Notes: generated by a model not told the origin, from the sequence alone. A DNA stretch of 50,859 nt from Gilliamella sp. Choc5-1 (GCF_001690595.1 NZ_LZHH01000005.1:1-50859), one strand, 5' to 3'; positions 9,098 through 18,622 are shown, counted from the stretch's first letter. Numbers and translations are program-made.

Positions 9098-9778
9098 GTG
9101 CCAAACGCCAAATTATGTGAACGCTTTCGAGGGTTTTATCCCGTTGTCATTGATATTGAAACCTCGGGGTTTGATCCCAAACTCAATGCCATATTAGAAA
9201 TTGCCGCCATCACTCTAAAAATGACGCCCGACGGCTGGCTAGAACCAGAAAAATCGCTACAATTTAATGTCAATCCATTTGACGGTGCTATTTTGGAGCC
9301 TGCCGCACTAGCCTTTAACGGCATCGATCCCAGCAACCCATTAAGAGCCGCAGTGGACGAAAGGCAAGCTTTAGATGAGATATTTAAAATGGTCAGTTCA
9401 GGCATAAAAAACAACGGTTGCACACGCGCAGTCATTGTGGCGCATAATGCACACTTTGATCACAGCTTTTTAATGGCTGCAGCAGAACGCTCAAAAATCA
9501 AACGCAATCCGTTCCACCCATTTGCTACCTTTGACACTGCATCACTCAGTGGATTAATTTTTGGACAAACAGTACTTGCCAAAGCTTGCCAAATGGCACA
9601 AATCACCTTTGATCACAAACAAGCTCACAGTGCACTATACGACACTCAAAAAACGGCTATACTTTTTTGTAAAATTGTTAATCGACTAAAATCACTTGGA
9701 GGATGGCCTTTGGTATCTATCGATAGTAAAATGGAAACCGAAACACCAATAGAGACAAATGAACATAATGAGCAATAA
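9098..9778 (+). CDS. rnt: ribonuclease T
   Basis: 3'-to-5' exoribonuclease that trims the CCA end of tRNAs and the 3' ends of small stable RNAs and 5S/23S rRNA. It belongs to the DEDDh exonuclease family and acts as a dimer. Catalytic residues are D19 and E21 in VVIDIETSG, the aspartate in [10 protein letters not shown], and the His/Asp pair of AHSALYDT. It has 226 residues, E. coli 215; the last 20 or so residues are a divergent acidic tail. It is convergent with grxD; rnt and grxD are also near each other in E. coli. Confidence 0.95.
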   Translation: MPNAKLCERFRGFYPVVIDIETSGFDPKLNAILEIAAITLKMTPDGWLEPEKSLQFNVNPFDGAILEPAALAFNGIDPSNPLRAAVDERQALDEIFKMVSSGIKNNGCTRAVIVAHNAHFDHSFLMAAAERSKIKRNPFHPFATFDTASLSGLIFGQTVLAKACQMAQITFDHKQAHSALYDTQKTAILFCKIVNRLKSLGGWPLVSIDSKMETETPIETNEHNEQ

Positions 9779-9936
9779 ACTAAAAACAAACAAGCAAACA
9801 CACTAAAACAATAGATGATTTAGAAAAAGCCATGCTCAATACAGACAAAGCCAAAAAAGCGTACGAAGATGCTCAATATGAATGGCATCTAAAAGAGTTG
9901 CTTGCAAAAGCGCGCTCAACTGGCGCGCTTGATTGA
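9768..9936 (+). pseudogene. small acidic/coiled ORF, probably frameshifted
   Basis: An ATG at 9768 (MSNKLK) stops after 12 codons. Skipping one base of the five-A run at 9782-9786 joins it to an open frame that reads KHTKTIDDLEKAM, then AKKAYEDAQYEWHLKELL, and ends KARSTGALD with a stop at 9934-9936. The second frame alone could start at M in 9832-9834 (34 residues), but that ATG has no clear ribosome binding site. The sequence is charged and helix-prone. The repaired protein would be about 55 residues. I do not recognise the family. It may be a one-base-broken small gene, a sequencing slip in a homopolymer, or chance. Confidence 0.35.
9908..9930 (-). terminator. GC-rich hairpin between rnt and grxD
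   Basis: An 8-bp stem AAGCGCGC / GCGCGCTT with a 7-nt loop stands out in AT-rich DNA. On the minus strand it is followed by TTTTGC, giving a short U-run 14 nt after the grxD stop, so it most likely terminates grxD. It also encodes the last residues of the small frame on the other strand. Confidence 0.55.
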
Positions 9937-9943
9937 TTGGAGA

Positions 9944-10282
9944 TTAAGATTTGTGCTTTTCAGCCGTTTGCTTAATAAGCGTTTGCAACTCGCCAGTTTG
10001 GAACATTTCTAACATAATATCACAGCCCCCAACAAGCTCGCCTTCAACCCATAATTGTGGGAATGTAGGCCAATTAGCAAATTTTGGTAACTCGGCACGA
10101 ATATCAGGGTTTTGTAAAATATCAACATAAGCAAACGCTTCACCACATTGCGACAAAACCTGCACAGCCTGAGCCGAAAAGCCACAACTTGGCAATTTTG
10201 GCGAACCTTTCATATATAAAATAATTGGATTGTCAGCAATTTGTTTTTTGATTTTGTCGAGTGTTGTCATTTCAGTTGTCAT
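9944..10282 (-). CDS. grxD: monothiol glutaredoxin Grx4
   Basis: CGFS-type glutaredoxin that binds a bridging [2Fe-2S] cluster with glutathione and takes part in iron-sulfur cluster delivery with BolA-type partners. It has 112 residues, E. coli GrxD 115. The active cysteine is C33 in LPSCGFSAQ. MKGSPKLP, NWPTFPQLWVEGELVGGCDI and the family length leave little doubt. The start at 10282 has a good ribosome binding site (AAGGAA, 5 nt before the ATG); a second in-frame ATG four codons later is less well placed. Confidence 0.97.
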   Translation of the reverse strand: MTTEMTTLDKIKKQIADNPIILYMKGSPKLPSCGFSAQAVQVLSQCGEAFAYVDILQNPDIRAELPKFANWPTFPQLWVEGELVGGCDIMLEMFQTGELQTLIKQTAEKHKS

Positions 10283-10394
10283 GCAATTTCCTTGGTAATT
10301 ATTGCGTAATAAACTAACTATTTTAACGTAGAATTAGGGTTGTGACTAATGCTATCTTGAATCAAATCAGTTTAATGAGGATTTTTGCAGCTGA

Positions 10395-10597
10395 TTATAA
10401 AAGAGGAGAAAATCCATCAAAATAACCAAATAAAAAACCAACAAAATCAATATCTTTTAATTCATCTAATTTAATCGCTGTTTCCAAAGAAATTTCATCT
10501 AAGTTTTTAGATTGAATGCTTGATCCTTGCCAAAATACCAAACACTGCCGACCGCTATCATTTTATCGTTTTGATAATATTGTTGTTCAGGCGTCAT
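10395..10597 (-). pseudogene. frameshifted small gene remnant
   Basis: On the minus strand an ATG at 10597 begins MTPEQQYYQNDKMIAVGSVW and reads to a stop after about 32 codons. In the next frame VFWQGSSIQSKNLDEISLET continues through DELKDIDFVGFLFGYFDG to a stop at 10397-10395. The two frames join naturally at GSVW/VFWQG, which suggests one short gene of about 65 residues broken by a single frameshift. No family is recognised. The rest of the 10283-10706 interval holds no other supported feature. Confidence 0.4.
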
Positions 10598-10706
10598 CTA
10601 ACTGTTAGCTGAATGACGATGGATATGATTATAATAGATAGATATTCAAATAGTACTTTATTAATCTGTCTGCTCGTTTTTGATCTACTAAAATAATGTA
10701 CCAGAT

Positions 10707-11747
10707 TTAATGCCGAGCATCACACCTTGGCACAAAATAGTCGTGCACTGGGTGCATAAATCGAAAAATGGGAGTACACGAAAATGATGATGATTTGAAA
10801 CCAAACACAACGGGTGGCTCATTTTTTAAAATTTTACCTGTCCATTGATATATAAACTCATCTTTATTATTTAAGCTATTTAGTGGGTAAAACATGTCAC
10901 CTTCAGCTATACCTTCAATCTCATTCGTTATTATATTGGAGTTGGAGTCTAATATAATTAAATGCCTTGCTATGATTTCATCACTTTGAATAAGCTTGCT
11001 TTTATCTTTGTTGGTATAGTTTTGTATAAAAAAACGAAAATCATTTGCTTCAGCCAAATAACTGTCTACTTTTTTCAAACTATCCATATTTCCCCAAAAT
11101 GCTACAGCGGTAATCTCATCATCTTCATCAAGAACAGGAAAATCCTGTTCATCAATTTTGTTCCAGAATAAAGGCGTTAATTGCTCTTGCACAAAAGGGT
11201 TTTCTTTGCCGATATAAACAAGGCTAGATGGATGGTCTTTAATTATTTTAGAATCTAATTTAAAACCAAACATATAATCAGATAGATAAAAAGGACCGTC
11301 ACCACTGCTATAAGGATTAACAACAGCTAAAGCTTTTAAACTACTAATAGGAAATGATTTTAAATAATTTTTTTCATAGTCGTAAATAAAAACCGTATCG
11401 TCTTCAGATATTCCAACTTCAGAAAAAAATTTAGCACGATATGAATCGGTCAATAAATATTCTTTCTTTTTGTAATTTTCTCTTTTTCCACTAGGAATTA
11501 AAAACACTCTTTCTTTATACTCTTTATCATATAAATTAATATCGTCAGATAATGAAATGAACATAAAATCAGAGTCATCTTCAATATAATCAATAGATCC
11601 TAGCGAATATACTCGAATATCTTTTCTATAACCACTACCATCAAATTCTTTCAATTTATTACGATCAAGGTCTTGAGAATAGCCATAAAAACTCAGTGGC
11701 ACTAAGATAAAAATCAAAAACAAAAAATAGAATAATTTTTTTATCAT
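10707..11747 (-). CDS. hypothetical exported protein coupled to nfo
   Basis: A 346-residue protein with a hydrophobic N-terminus ([20 protein letters not shown]), a signal peptide or anchor. The rest is soluble and strongly acidic, rich in D, E, Y and F (for example [18 protein letters not shown]), with no motif I recognise. The C-terminus ends in FVPRCDARH, where two cysteines (SFSCTP and PRCDARH) could form a disulfide. The start codon overlaps the nfo stop (ATGA), so translation is coupled to the DNA-repair gene upstream. Composition differs from the neighbouring housekeeping genes, which suggests a lineage-specific gene. Function unknown; periplasmic or inner-membrane-anchored by prediction. 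Confidence 0.75.
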   Translation of the reverse strand: MIKKLFYFLFLIFILVPLSFYGYSQDLDRNKLKEFDGSGYRKDIRVYSLGSIDYIEDDSDFMFISLSDDINLYDKEYKERVFLIPSGKRENYKKKEYLLTDSYRAKFFSEVGISEDDTVFIYDYEKNYLKSFPISSLKALAVVNPYSSGDGPFYLSDYMFGFKLDSKIIKDHPSSLVYIGKENPFVQEQLTPLFWNKIDEQDFPVLDEDDEITAVAFWGNMDSLKKVDSYLAEANDFRFFIQNYTNKDKSKLIQSDEIIARHLIILDSNSNIITNEIEGIAEGDMFYPLNSLNNKDEFIYQWTGKILKNEPPVVFGFKSSSFSCTPIFRFMHPVHDYFVPRCDARH

Positions 11748-12589
11748 TTATTCATCTGTTCCTTTAACCAGTTTATTTCTTGTGCCCAAATATCGGGATC
11801 AATGGTTTCTAAGATAAGAGGAATTTCGTCAATTCTTGAGTCTTGCATGATATATTTAAATGCCGCTTCGCCAATATTGCCTTTGCCTAAACTGTGATGG
11901 CGATCGACATGGCTAGCAAATTCGCTTTTGGCATCGTTTAAATGCATGCCTCGTAAGTATTGAAAGCCAACGATTTTTTCAAATTCTGCAAAAGTTTCTT
12001 GGCAAGCTTGTTCGGTACGTAAATCGTAACCAGCAGCAAAGGCATGGCAAGTGTCAATGCAGACGCCAACTCGGCTTTTGTCTTCAACTTGGTCGATGAT
12101 TTGCGCAAGATGTTCAAATTTATAGCCTAAGTTAGAGCCTTGTCCTGCGGTATTTTCGATAACAGCAACCACATTTTGTGTTTTGTCGAGCGTAATGTTA
12201 ATCGATTCGGCAATGCGTGCTAGGCATTCATCAACCGATATTTGTTTTAAGTCACTTCCGGGGTGAAAATTGAGTAATGTTAATCCTAATTGTTCACAAC
12301 GTTGCATTTCGTCTAAAAACGCAGTGCGTGATTTTTCAAGTTGTTCACTATCGGGATGGCCTAAGTTAATTAAGTAACTGTCGTGTGGCAAAATTTGTTT
12401 GCTAGTAAAGCCATATTTTTCGCAGCGTTTTTTGAAGCTGTCGATGGTGGCTGTTTCAAGCGGTTTGGCGTGCCATTGTCGTTGATTTTTGGTAAATAGC
12501 GCAAATGCGGTTGCGCCAATTTGATAGGCGTTAATTGGGGCATTGTCTACCCCACCTGCTGCACTTACATGTGCACCAATGTATTTCAT
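11744..12589 (-). CDS. nfo: endonuclease IV (AP endonuclease)
   Basis: Cleaves 5' to abasic sites and removes blocked 3' ends in base excision repair; tri-zinc TIM-barrel enzyme. It has 281 residues, E. coli 285. Metal-ligand motifs are visible in order: [11 protein letters not shown] at the start, [16 protein letters not shown] (glutamate ligand), [33 protein letters not shown] and the C-terminal [13 protein letters not shown]. It stands alone except for the overlapping downstream gene for an exported protein. No SoxRS-type site was recognised upstream. Confidence 0.97.
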   Translation of the reverse strand: MKYIGAHVSAAGGVDNAPINAYQIGATAFALFTKNQRQWHAKPLETATIDSFKKRCEKYGFTSKQILPHDSYLINLGHPDSEQLEKSRTAFLDEMQRCEQLGLTLLNFHPGSDLKQISVDECLARIAESINITLDKTQNVVAVIENTAGQGSNLGYKFEHLAQIIDQVEDKSRVGVCIDTCHAFAAGYDLRTEQACQETFAEFEKIVGFQYLRGMHLNDAKSEFASHVDRHHSLGKGNIGEAAFKYIMQDSRIDEIPLILETIDPDIWAQEINWLKEQMNK

Positions 12590-12631
12590 TTTTTGTCCTA
12601 ATGATGTTGTTAGTTTATGATTAGCGGATAA

Positions 12632-13636
12632 TTAGTTTGAGCCGCTATTACGTTGTAGCTGATCACGCAAATTAGGCGGTACACCTTTAATAATCAGTGA
12701 GTCAGTCTGTGGATCCCATTTTATACGTTCACCTAACAAATTTGAATCGAAGCTTAAGGTTAATCCGCCACCGCTGCCTGAGAATTTTTTAAGTTGGCGC
12801 AATGCACTACGATCAACGGGAAAAGTATCTTCTAAGTCATATTCGCTGTTTTTAATAAATTCGATAAAGTTGTTATCGTCACTTGTTGGTAGTTCGTTGG
12901 CTAGGTTTTTTAACTCTATTTCTTCACCAGCTTGTAGTTGAGCTTGACAGTAATTGTACACGCTTTCACGTGCGTTGGTTTTGTCTTGTTTGTCAAATTG
13001 CATTTCTTGGCAGTATTCATCAACCGCTTTAACCAGTGTTTTGTTTTGCGCTTTGGCGTCTAGCCCTTCGCTTGCGCCTAAATAGTCCATAAAAAAGTCT
13101 GATACTTTGCGCCCTACTCGTCCTTTTAAAAAGGTTAGGTAGCGTTTTGAGTCGGCTTGGGTTTCCCATTCTGTGATATCTATGCGAGCAATAATGTCGG
13201 CATGGTCAATATCAAGGTATTGGGTTTCGCTAATATCTAAGTTTTCATTAACTAACATACTTAAGCAACTATTTAATACCGCAATAATTAAGTATTCAAC
13301 CGCCAAATAACGATACTGGCAAAATACGACCGTTCCTCCTTCTGCAAAAGGATATTTGGCAAGTTCATTGCGTAGTTGTTTGGTGGATTCTTGGCTAAAA
13401 TGCAAAAAATCTTGGTTACCTAGTCGTAGCTCTTTTAGTGATTGTTCAAATAAGCTTTCACTATTAAATAATCCATAAGCTTTGCTTTTGTTGTTATAAA
13501 TACGGTTGATATCTTCAATTAAATTAATAACCGCCTGCTCATTACCTAGCGTTGAGTCGCGTAATTGTAGTTCGATCTCGGTGTCACTTTTTCTAACTAA
13601 TTTATGTAATATGATATTTTCGATTTGTACACTCAT
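12632..13636 (-). CDS. yejK: nucleoid-associated protein YejK
   Basis: NdpA/YejK family protein that binds the nucleoid; in E. coli it has been reported to interact with topoisomerase IV and gyrase. With the start at 13636 it has 334 residues, matching E. coli YejK (335). Conserved blocks include [38 protein letters not shown] and the C-terminal [12 protein letters not shown]. The frame is open for a further 24 codons upstream, but AGGAAT just before the ATG at 13636 and the homology ([13 protein letters not shown]) both favour the shorter form. Confidence 0.94.
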   Translation of the reverse strand: MSVQIENIILHKLVRKSDTEIELQLRDSTLGNEQAVINLIEDINRIYNNKSKAYGLFNSESLFEQSLKELRLGNQDFLHFSQESTKQLRNELAKYPFAEGGTVVFCQYRYLAVEYLIIAVLNSCLSMLVNENLDISETQYLDIDHADIIARIDITEWETQADSKRYLTFLKGRVGRKVSDFFMDYLGASEGLDAKAQNKTLVKAVDEYCQEMQFDKQDKTNARESVYNYCQAQLQAGEEIELKNLANELPTSDDNNFIEFIKNSEYDLEDTFPVDRSALRQLKKFSGSGGGLTLSFDSNLLGERIKWDPQTDSLIIKGVPPNLRDQLQRNSGSN

Positions 13637-13811
13637 TAGAAATTCCTGTTTAGATCTTGAAAAAATAGTGTTCATTTTAGCAAAACACGAAAAAAGTGCT
13701 ATCAACAATTAATAAGTCTGTTAGACTAGTAGGCATAATTTCAAATTTATACTCAAACGTATATCTTATCTGAAACTTCTTTACAATATCTAACGATAGG
13801 AATAAAAAAAT

Positions 13812-15188
13812 ATGGTGAAATCTCACGATATTTATCATGATTTTAGACAAAAAAAAATTAGTGCTTTGTTTTGGCAATATGCATTACCCGCCATTATCGG
13901 GACAATAGTTAACACACTTTATAATATTATTGATGGGGTTTTTATTGGCCATTGGATTGGGCGCGAGGCATTAAGTGCCGCTGGCCTTATTTTACCGGTA
14001 ATGAATTTGGCAGCAGCAATTGGTATGTTAGTTGGGATTGGTTCGGCTAGTCGTATTTCAATTTTTTTAGGCCGTGGCGATAACGACAAGGCCGAAAAAG
14101 TCGCCGGTACGTCATTTATGCTAACTGCCGTGCTGAGTGGTTTTACGTTGTCAATGTTGCTTATTTTTGTTGATCCCGTGTTGCGTTTTGTCGGTTCTAG
14201 CCCTGCTAACCATGTTTATGCCAGAGAGTTTTTAGAGATTTTTCTACCCGGTAGTATCTTTTTAACCCTCACTTTTAACTACAACAATATGATGCGTGCA
14301 AGTGGTTATCCATTTAAAGCAATGGTAACTATGTTTGTCAGTGTGATTGCCAACATTATTTTGGCACCGATTTTCATTATTGGTTTAGGTTGGGGAATGC
14401 GTGGGGCAGCACTGGCAACAACGTTGTCGATGATAATTAGCTTTGTGTTTGTTATGCAACATTTTTTAAATAAGAATAGTAATATTAAGCTTTATCGTCG
14501 TAATTTTAAGTTGGACTTTTCAATTGCAAAATCGGTTATATCAATCGGTTTATCGCCTTTTTCAATGCAAATGGCGGCGTCAATCGTTGTGGTGTTTATT
14601 AACTGGCAACTTAATCGCTATGCACCACTTGCTGGCGTATCTGGTGATGATTCCATTGCCGCTTTTTCTAATGCTAACCGGCTTATTACGCTAGTGATTA
14701 TGATTGTTATTGGTATCAATCAAGGTATGCAACCTATTATTGGTTATAATTATGGTGCTAAAAATTATGATCGCGTTAAAAAGACTTTCTTTTATGCTGT
14801 GAAAGTGGCAACGGTTGTAACTTCGCTCGGTTTTGTTCTTGGATTTTTTATTCCTGAAACGTTGGTGCGAGCATTTAGTTCAGAGGAAGATCTTGTTGCA
14901 TTATCAGCCATTGCGTTACGTTTTACGACACTTTCGTTTATTTTTGTTGGCTTTCAAATGGTGACTACTAGCTTTTTCCAATGTATTGGTATGGCAAAAA
15001 TTTCAATTTTATTAAGCCTTTCAAGACAAATTTTGCTTTTATTACCTGCCCTTTATATTCTGCCGTTATTTTTTGGCTTTGATGGTGTTTGGGCAGCAGC
15101 ACCAACGGCCGATCTGTTATCAACTGGTACAGCTTGCCTTGTGCTTTATTGGTATTTTAAATCAATAAAAACAAGATATTCTAATTAA
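13812..15188 (+). CDS. MATE family multidrug efflux transporter
   Basis: A 458-residue inner membrane protein with about twelve membrane segments in two homologous halves. Typical MATE features are the N-terminal LFWQYALPAIIGTIVNTLYNI, the GREALSAAGL segment, and INQGMQPIIGYNYGAKNYDRV at the start of the second half. Such proteins expel organic cations and drugs in exchange for Na+ or H+; the substrate cannot be told from sequence. It is closest in style to the NorM/DinF-like MepA group. It is divergent from yejK, 175 bp away, and ends at a strong terminator. Confidence 0.9.
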   Translation: MVKSHDIYHDFRQKKISALFWQYALPAIIGTIVNTLYNIIDGVFIGHWIGREALSAAGLILPVMNLAAAIGMLVGIGSASRISIFLGRGDNDKAEKVAGTSFMLTAVLSGFTLSMLLIFVDPVLRFVGSSPANHVYAREFLEIFLPGSIFLTLTFNYNNMMRASGYPFKAMVTMFVSVIANIILAPIFIIGLGWGMRGAALATTLSMIISFVFVMQHFLNKNSNIKLYRRNFKLDFSIAKSVISIGLSPFSMQMAASIVVVFINWQLNRYAPLAGVSGDDSIAAFSNANRLITLVIMIVIGINQGMQPIIGYNYGAKNYDRVKKTFFYAVKVATVVTSLGFVLGFFIPETLVRAFSSEEDLVALSAIALRFTTLSFIFVGFQMVTTSFFQCIGMAKISILLSLSRQILLLLPALYILPLFFGFDGVWAAAPTADLLSTGTACLVLYWYFKSIKTRYSN

Positions 15189-15217
15189 AATTATACATTT
15201 TATTTATATCGGCTAAT

Positions 15218-15243
15218 AAAAAAGGGACTGCAGTCCCTTTTTT
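15218..15243. terminator. bidirectional rho-independent terminator
   Basis: Palindrome AAAAAAGGGACTG / CAGTCCCTTTTTT with A- and T-runs on the two sides, lying between the convergent MATE gene and the zinc-ribbon membrane protein gene. It should terminate both transcripts. Confidence 0.9.
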
Positions 15244-15252
15244 GTAGTATGT

Positions 15253-16146
15253 TTATTTTTGCGATTCAAAAACTGCTTCAGTTTTGTTATCAATAAAAAT
15301 AGAATCAACTAAAATAGGATCAGGAGCATCTTTTACTTCAAAACCTTTATCACCTTTTTTGAGTTGTTTTTTCTCAATAGTCAATATACTTTTTTGATGG
15401 CATTTTGGACATTGGTAATAAAAATAGAATAATGCATCTTGTTGTTCTATATTTCGATCTACATTATTGATAAGATCATCCTCATTTTTATAAAAAACAA
15501 TATTACTCAATACATCTGCATAATTACCTTGTTGATTGTTAAGGATTTGAGACTCTAATGTAGAGTCACTAAATGAGCTCAACGTCGATTTAGAATACCA
15601 AGTTTGACAATTTTCACAAAAATAATCATTTATACATAACGCAAAGAAAGCAGGAATAAAAAAGATAGCCATCTCAATTAAATAAAGGATTATAAGAAAA
15701 ATTCCAGATATCTGCCCTCGTGACATTTTACCTTTAGTAATAGTTATTTCACGGTAAGGAATGATATCATTCATCATAATATCAACCACTTTCCAAGGTG
15801 AAAAAAATAGTGAAGAGTTAAAATAATCCATTCCTAAGATAATGGTTTCAAAAGTTACAATACTAGAATAATAAGCAAATAAGCAGAGAAAAAACGTCAT
15901 CAAAAAGTTGACTTTTACATTACGAATTTTGGCCAATTTAGTAAATTTACCAGAGATAAACGTTAAGATATAAGCCATACCGATTACTATACCAGCATCA
16001 ATAATAATCAATGGTGAATACGAAGATATAATCGAATATATAATACCTAGTACAATTGCAGCAATAATACCAATAAACGTGAGCACAATTGTTAATGCTA
16101 AATTAAATTTTTGCGAGAATTGATAATGATTCAAAGATGATTCCAT
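15253..16146 (-). CDS. membrane protein with split zinc-ribbon
   Basis: With the start at 16146 (AAGGGA 7 nt upstream) the protein has 297 residues; the frame is open for 29 more codons, but these lack a comparable ribosome binding site. Four membrane segments are seen at about residues 15-40, 45-66, 80-105 and 147-172, then a cytoplasmic-type tail. That tail has CENC at 177-180 and CPKC at 246-249, a four-cysteine zinc knuckle split by about 65 residues, and ends in a charged segment. No named family is recognised. It could be a metal- or stress-related membrane protein, but nothing in the context fixes a role. It shares a terminator with the MATE gene. Confidence 0.75.
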   Translation of the reverse strand: MESSLNHYQFSQKFNLALTIVLTFIGIIAAIVLGIIYSIISSYSPLIIIDAGIVIGMAYILTFISGKFTKLAKIRNVKVNFLMTFFLCLFAYYSSIVTFETIILGMDYFNSSLFFSPWKVVDIMMNDIIPYREITITKGKMSRGQISGIFLIILYLIEMAIFFIPAFFALCINDYFCENCQTWYSKSTLSSFSDSTLESQILNNQQGNYADVLSNIVFYKNEDDLINNVDRNIEQQDALFYFYYQCPKCHQKSILTIEKKQLKKGDKGFEVKDAPDPILVDSIFIDNKTEAVFESQK

Positions 16147-16233
16147 AATTTTATCCCTTGCTTTTATAATCAACCTTATCTTAACAGTCAAAATTATTAT
16201 TAATAAAAAAATAATTTTTATGACAATGATCAA

Positions 16234-17009
16234 TTATCTATGATTTTTTATAAGTAAAAAATAGGTTATTAGTGGCTACAATATTTTAATCAAAGTTTTT
16301 GAAATGTAAAGTTTTAGTAAATTTAAAGCTATTTGTAGAAAAACGCCGAGTTGTTTACACTTGATGATTAAAATAATCCGCTAAAAATGCATAAGGTGTT
16401 TTCCTGAAATCGCTTTATGTGGTTTAACGGTATAATAAAATTAATCAAACGTTTAAGCTTTTGTTTTCACTCTTTTGAATCGCTCAATATTGGCTGCTTA
16501 TACCGCATCTCAATTCAAAGTTGGTATCACGCTTTCGGCTTTACCATTAGTTTATGGACAGGTGATTTTTGCTTGGTATACCGGTTATCACATAGTTTAT
16601 CTAAATAAATCAATACAGTAGTGTTTTGTTAAAAAGTTTCAGGAGTGTACTACGTTTATGTATAAAAACAATAAAAATCAAATAGATATAAACAGATAAA
16701 TATTCTTTGGTTTGTTGCTTGGTTTGATTTTTAAGTAACGGCAAACTTTAGGTATCCGCCTGTCGCATTTCGCTTAGATAAGTTTTGTTATCGCCTTTAG
16801 CTTGTCTCCTTAATTTATTTTCAATGGACTTTTCAAGTTTAAACAGATATTAATACTCAGCTAATCGTTTTATAACGTTTATTCTTACTGCTTAAAGGGA
16901 AAAACTCTAATCGGGTTTTGTTTAGCATGTTTTAAATAGTCGGACAACCATAAAGCGTTTAGCCAAATTAGTAACAATTATTTTATTTATAATAAAGTTG
17001 CCATAATTC
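16234..17009. other. decayed intergenic region with mobile-element debris
   Basis: No intact gene is supported in these 776 bases. The left half holds a transposase C-terminus remnant (listed separately). At 16628-16654 the sequence GTTAAAAAGTTTCAGGAGTG is a close reverse-complement match to the ACTCCTGAA motif found at 43465 and in the terminal 182-bp repeat. On the minus strand at about 16755-16860 a stop-free run (ENKLRRQAKGDNKTYLSEMR) without a start looks like a fragment of another lost gene. The open frame at 16417-16608 (+) overlaps the remnant and is not convincing. Confidence 0.55.
16332..16450 (-). pseudogene. transposase C-terminal remnant (rve/IS3- or IS481-like)
   Basis: On the minus strand one frame reads FYYTVKPHKAISGK and, after one missing base in an A-run, another reads PYAFLADYFNHQV and stops. 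Joined, they give the typical end of an integrase-core transposase (YNTVKPHKAI-GKTPYxFL-YF). The catalytic core and N-terminus are missing or unreadable. The bases after the stop (TTGTAGAAAAACGCCGAGTT on the plus strand from 16332) recur in similar form at 282 and 24811 and probably represent the element's terminal sequence. This marks an old, degraded insertion. Confidence 0.7.
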
Positions 17010-17717
17010 TTATTTAAAATTGATAAGAATATCTTGCCAATTTTGGTCTAATTTAGCTTCAATCGTTATTATTTTATTGTCGATGGGATGGGTAATTTCT
17101 AGTTTACTGGCATGTAACATTAGTCGTTTGATATTAAAATAAGCCACAAATGCACGATTTTGATGTAAATCACCATGCTTACTATCCCCCAAGATCGGAT
17201 GAAAAATATGTTTCATATGGCGACGTAATTGATGTTTACGCCCTGTTTGTGGTTTTAATTCTATAAAACTGTATCTTGCAGTATCAAACTTACCAACTTT
17301 AATTGGAACTTCGATTTTACTAATTGAGCGATAAGAAGTCACTGCGTTTTGTGCAGGTTTATTCTTATTAGTAAATTTATTGGCAATTTTATCTAATTCT
17401 TCAACTAAAGGGTAATCGATCACCGATTTCCCCTCAAGATAACCTCGCACTATTGCATGATACGTTTTTTCAATTTTTTTTGTCGCAAATTGCTCTGACA
17501 TCATCCTAGCAACATTACTAGAAAGCGCAAACAACAAAACTCCTGATGTTGGTCTATCTAGCCTATGTATAGGAAAAACATGTTGCCCAATCTGATCCCG
17601 TAAGGTTTGCATTACAACTGTGGTTTCATGTTTATCTAACCAACTGCGATGCACAAGCCAACCAGATGGCTTGTTAATGGCTATTAAATAATTGTCTTGA
17701 TAAAGAATTTCAAACAT
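17010..17717 (-). CDS. truC: tRNA pseudouridine(65) synthase
   Basis: Converts U65 in the T-stem of tRNA-Ile1 and tRNA-Asp to pseudouridine; RluA-family enzyme. It has 235 residues, slightly shorter than E. coli TruC (260) because the C-terminal tail is missing. The catalytic aspartate is D54 in HRLDRPTSGVLLFAL. Strongly TruC-like segments are NKPSGWLVHRSWLD at the start, DYPLVEELDKIANKF, PQTGRKHQLRRHMKHI and GDSKHGDLHQNR. The ybhA gene is 20 bp upstream, so the two are probably co-transcribed. Confidence 0.95.
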   Translation of the reverse strand: MFEILYQDNYLIAINKPSGWLVHRSWLDKHETTVVMQTLRDQIGQHVFPIHRLDRPTSGVLLFALSSNVARMMSEQFATKKIEKTYHAIVRGYLEGKSVIDYPLVEELDKIANKFTNKNKPAQNAVTSYRSISKIEVPIKVGKFDTARYSFIELKPQTGRKHQLRRHMKHIFHPILGDSKHGDLHQNRAFVAYFNIKRLMLHASKLEITHPIDNKIITIEAKLDQNWQDILINFK

Positions 17718-17737
17718 AAAATATTTTAAAAAATCAA

Positions 17738-18556
17738 TTATAAAAAGATTTTTTCAAGCTCGTGAGCGATACTCGGGCTATTATTATCACCAATGGCATA
17801 ACTAGCTTTGGCTTTCACTTCATCATCAGCATTACCCATCGCAATACCTAATCCTGCAATAGATAACATACTGATATCATTATAGCTATCACCAAATGCA
17901 ACAATTTCTTTTAAATCAATACGTTCGTGCGTTGCCCAGTGAGTTAATCCATTTCCTTTGGTATTGCCTTTTACTGCAACATCTGCTCGATTAGACCAAG
18001 ACCATTCACAAGAAAACGTACCAAGTTTATCTACTGCATCTGAAAATTGTTGTAAAGCCGGTATGTTATGGCTGCTTGTTGCAAATTTAAAAATAGCACC
18101 CGCATCGTCAATCATTTTTTCAAAGTTATCAACTTTTTGAATTTCTGGCTGTAAAAAAGAGGGTAATGCATCCACCCATTTAAAAAAGCTTTCTAGATGA
18201 TCATCTAATACTTCATAAGTCATCATTTTATCAGTATAAATTAAAGTATGTATTTTATACTCTTTAACTAATTGTAATAGTGTTTTAGCTTGATCTTTTG
18301 TCATTGGTTTAGCTGCAAAAGTTTGGTGATTTTCAAAATCATAAAGATAAGAACCATTGCAGCAAATCGTTGGCGTTGATAAACCTAGTTGATAGTAATA
18401 AGGATAAATCACCGAATGATGACGTCCTGAAACTAAAATCACTTTCACACCTTTATCGCTGATTTTTTTAATTATATCTACTGTTTCTGGCAAAATTAAA
18501 CGATTACTGTTAAGTAATGTTCCATCCATATCAAAGGCAACGGCTTTATACTTCAT
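17738..18556 (-). CDS. ybhA: HAD-family phosphatase YbhA (pyridoxal phosphate phosphatase-like)
   Basis: Cof-type HAD hydrolase of 272 residues. Motif I FDMDGTLL (nucleophile D9, acid/base D11), motif II VSGR at about residue 43, motif III lysine in KGNTKGNGL and motif IV FGDSYNDISML are all present. Among Cof proteins, the distinctive GRHHSVIYPYYYQLGL, ICCNGSYLYDF and CEWSWSNRADV match YbhA rather than YidA or YbjI. E. coli YbhA dephosphorylates pyridoxal 5'-phosphate and some sugar phosphates; the substrate here is inferred. It lies upstream of truC in a likely two-gene unit. Confidence 0.88.
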   Translation of the reverse strand: MKYKAVAFDMDGTLLNSNRLILPETVDIIKKISDKGVKVILVSGRHHSVIYPYYYQLGLSTPTICCNGSYLYDFENHQTFAAKPMTKDQAKTLLQLVKEYKIHTLIYTDKMMTYEVLDDHLESFFKWVDALPSFLQPEIQKVDNFEKMIDDAGAIFKFATSSHNIPALQQFSDAVDKLGTFSCEWSWSNRADVAVKGNTKGNGLTHWATHERIDLKEIVAFGDSYNDISMLSIAGLGIAMGNADDEVKAKASYAIGDNNSPSIAHELEKIFL

Positions 18557-18622
18557 ATAATACCTCTTTTCATTTCTGATCTTAGCTATAAGGATTAGCT
18601 AAGTGCTAAAACTTCAATAAAA

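Noticed and set aside
16417-16608. 63-residue plus-strand frame MWFNGIIKLIKRLSF...
   Set aside because: It runs through the antisense of a recognisable transposase remnant and has no homology or ribosome binding site; it is a chance frame in decayed DNA.
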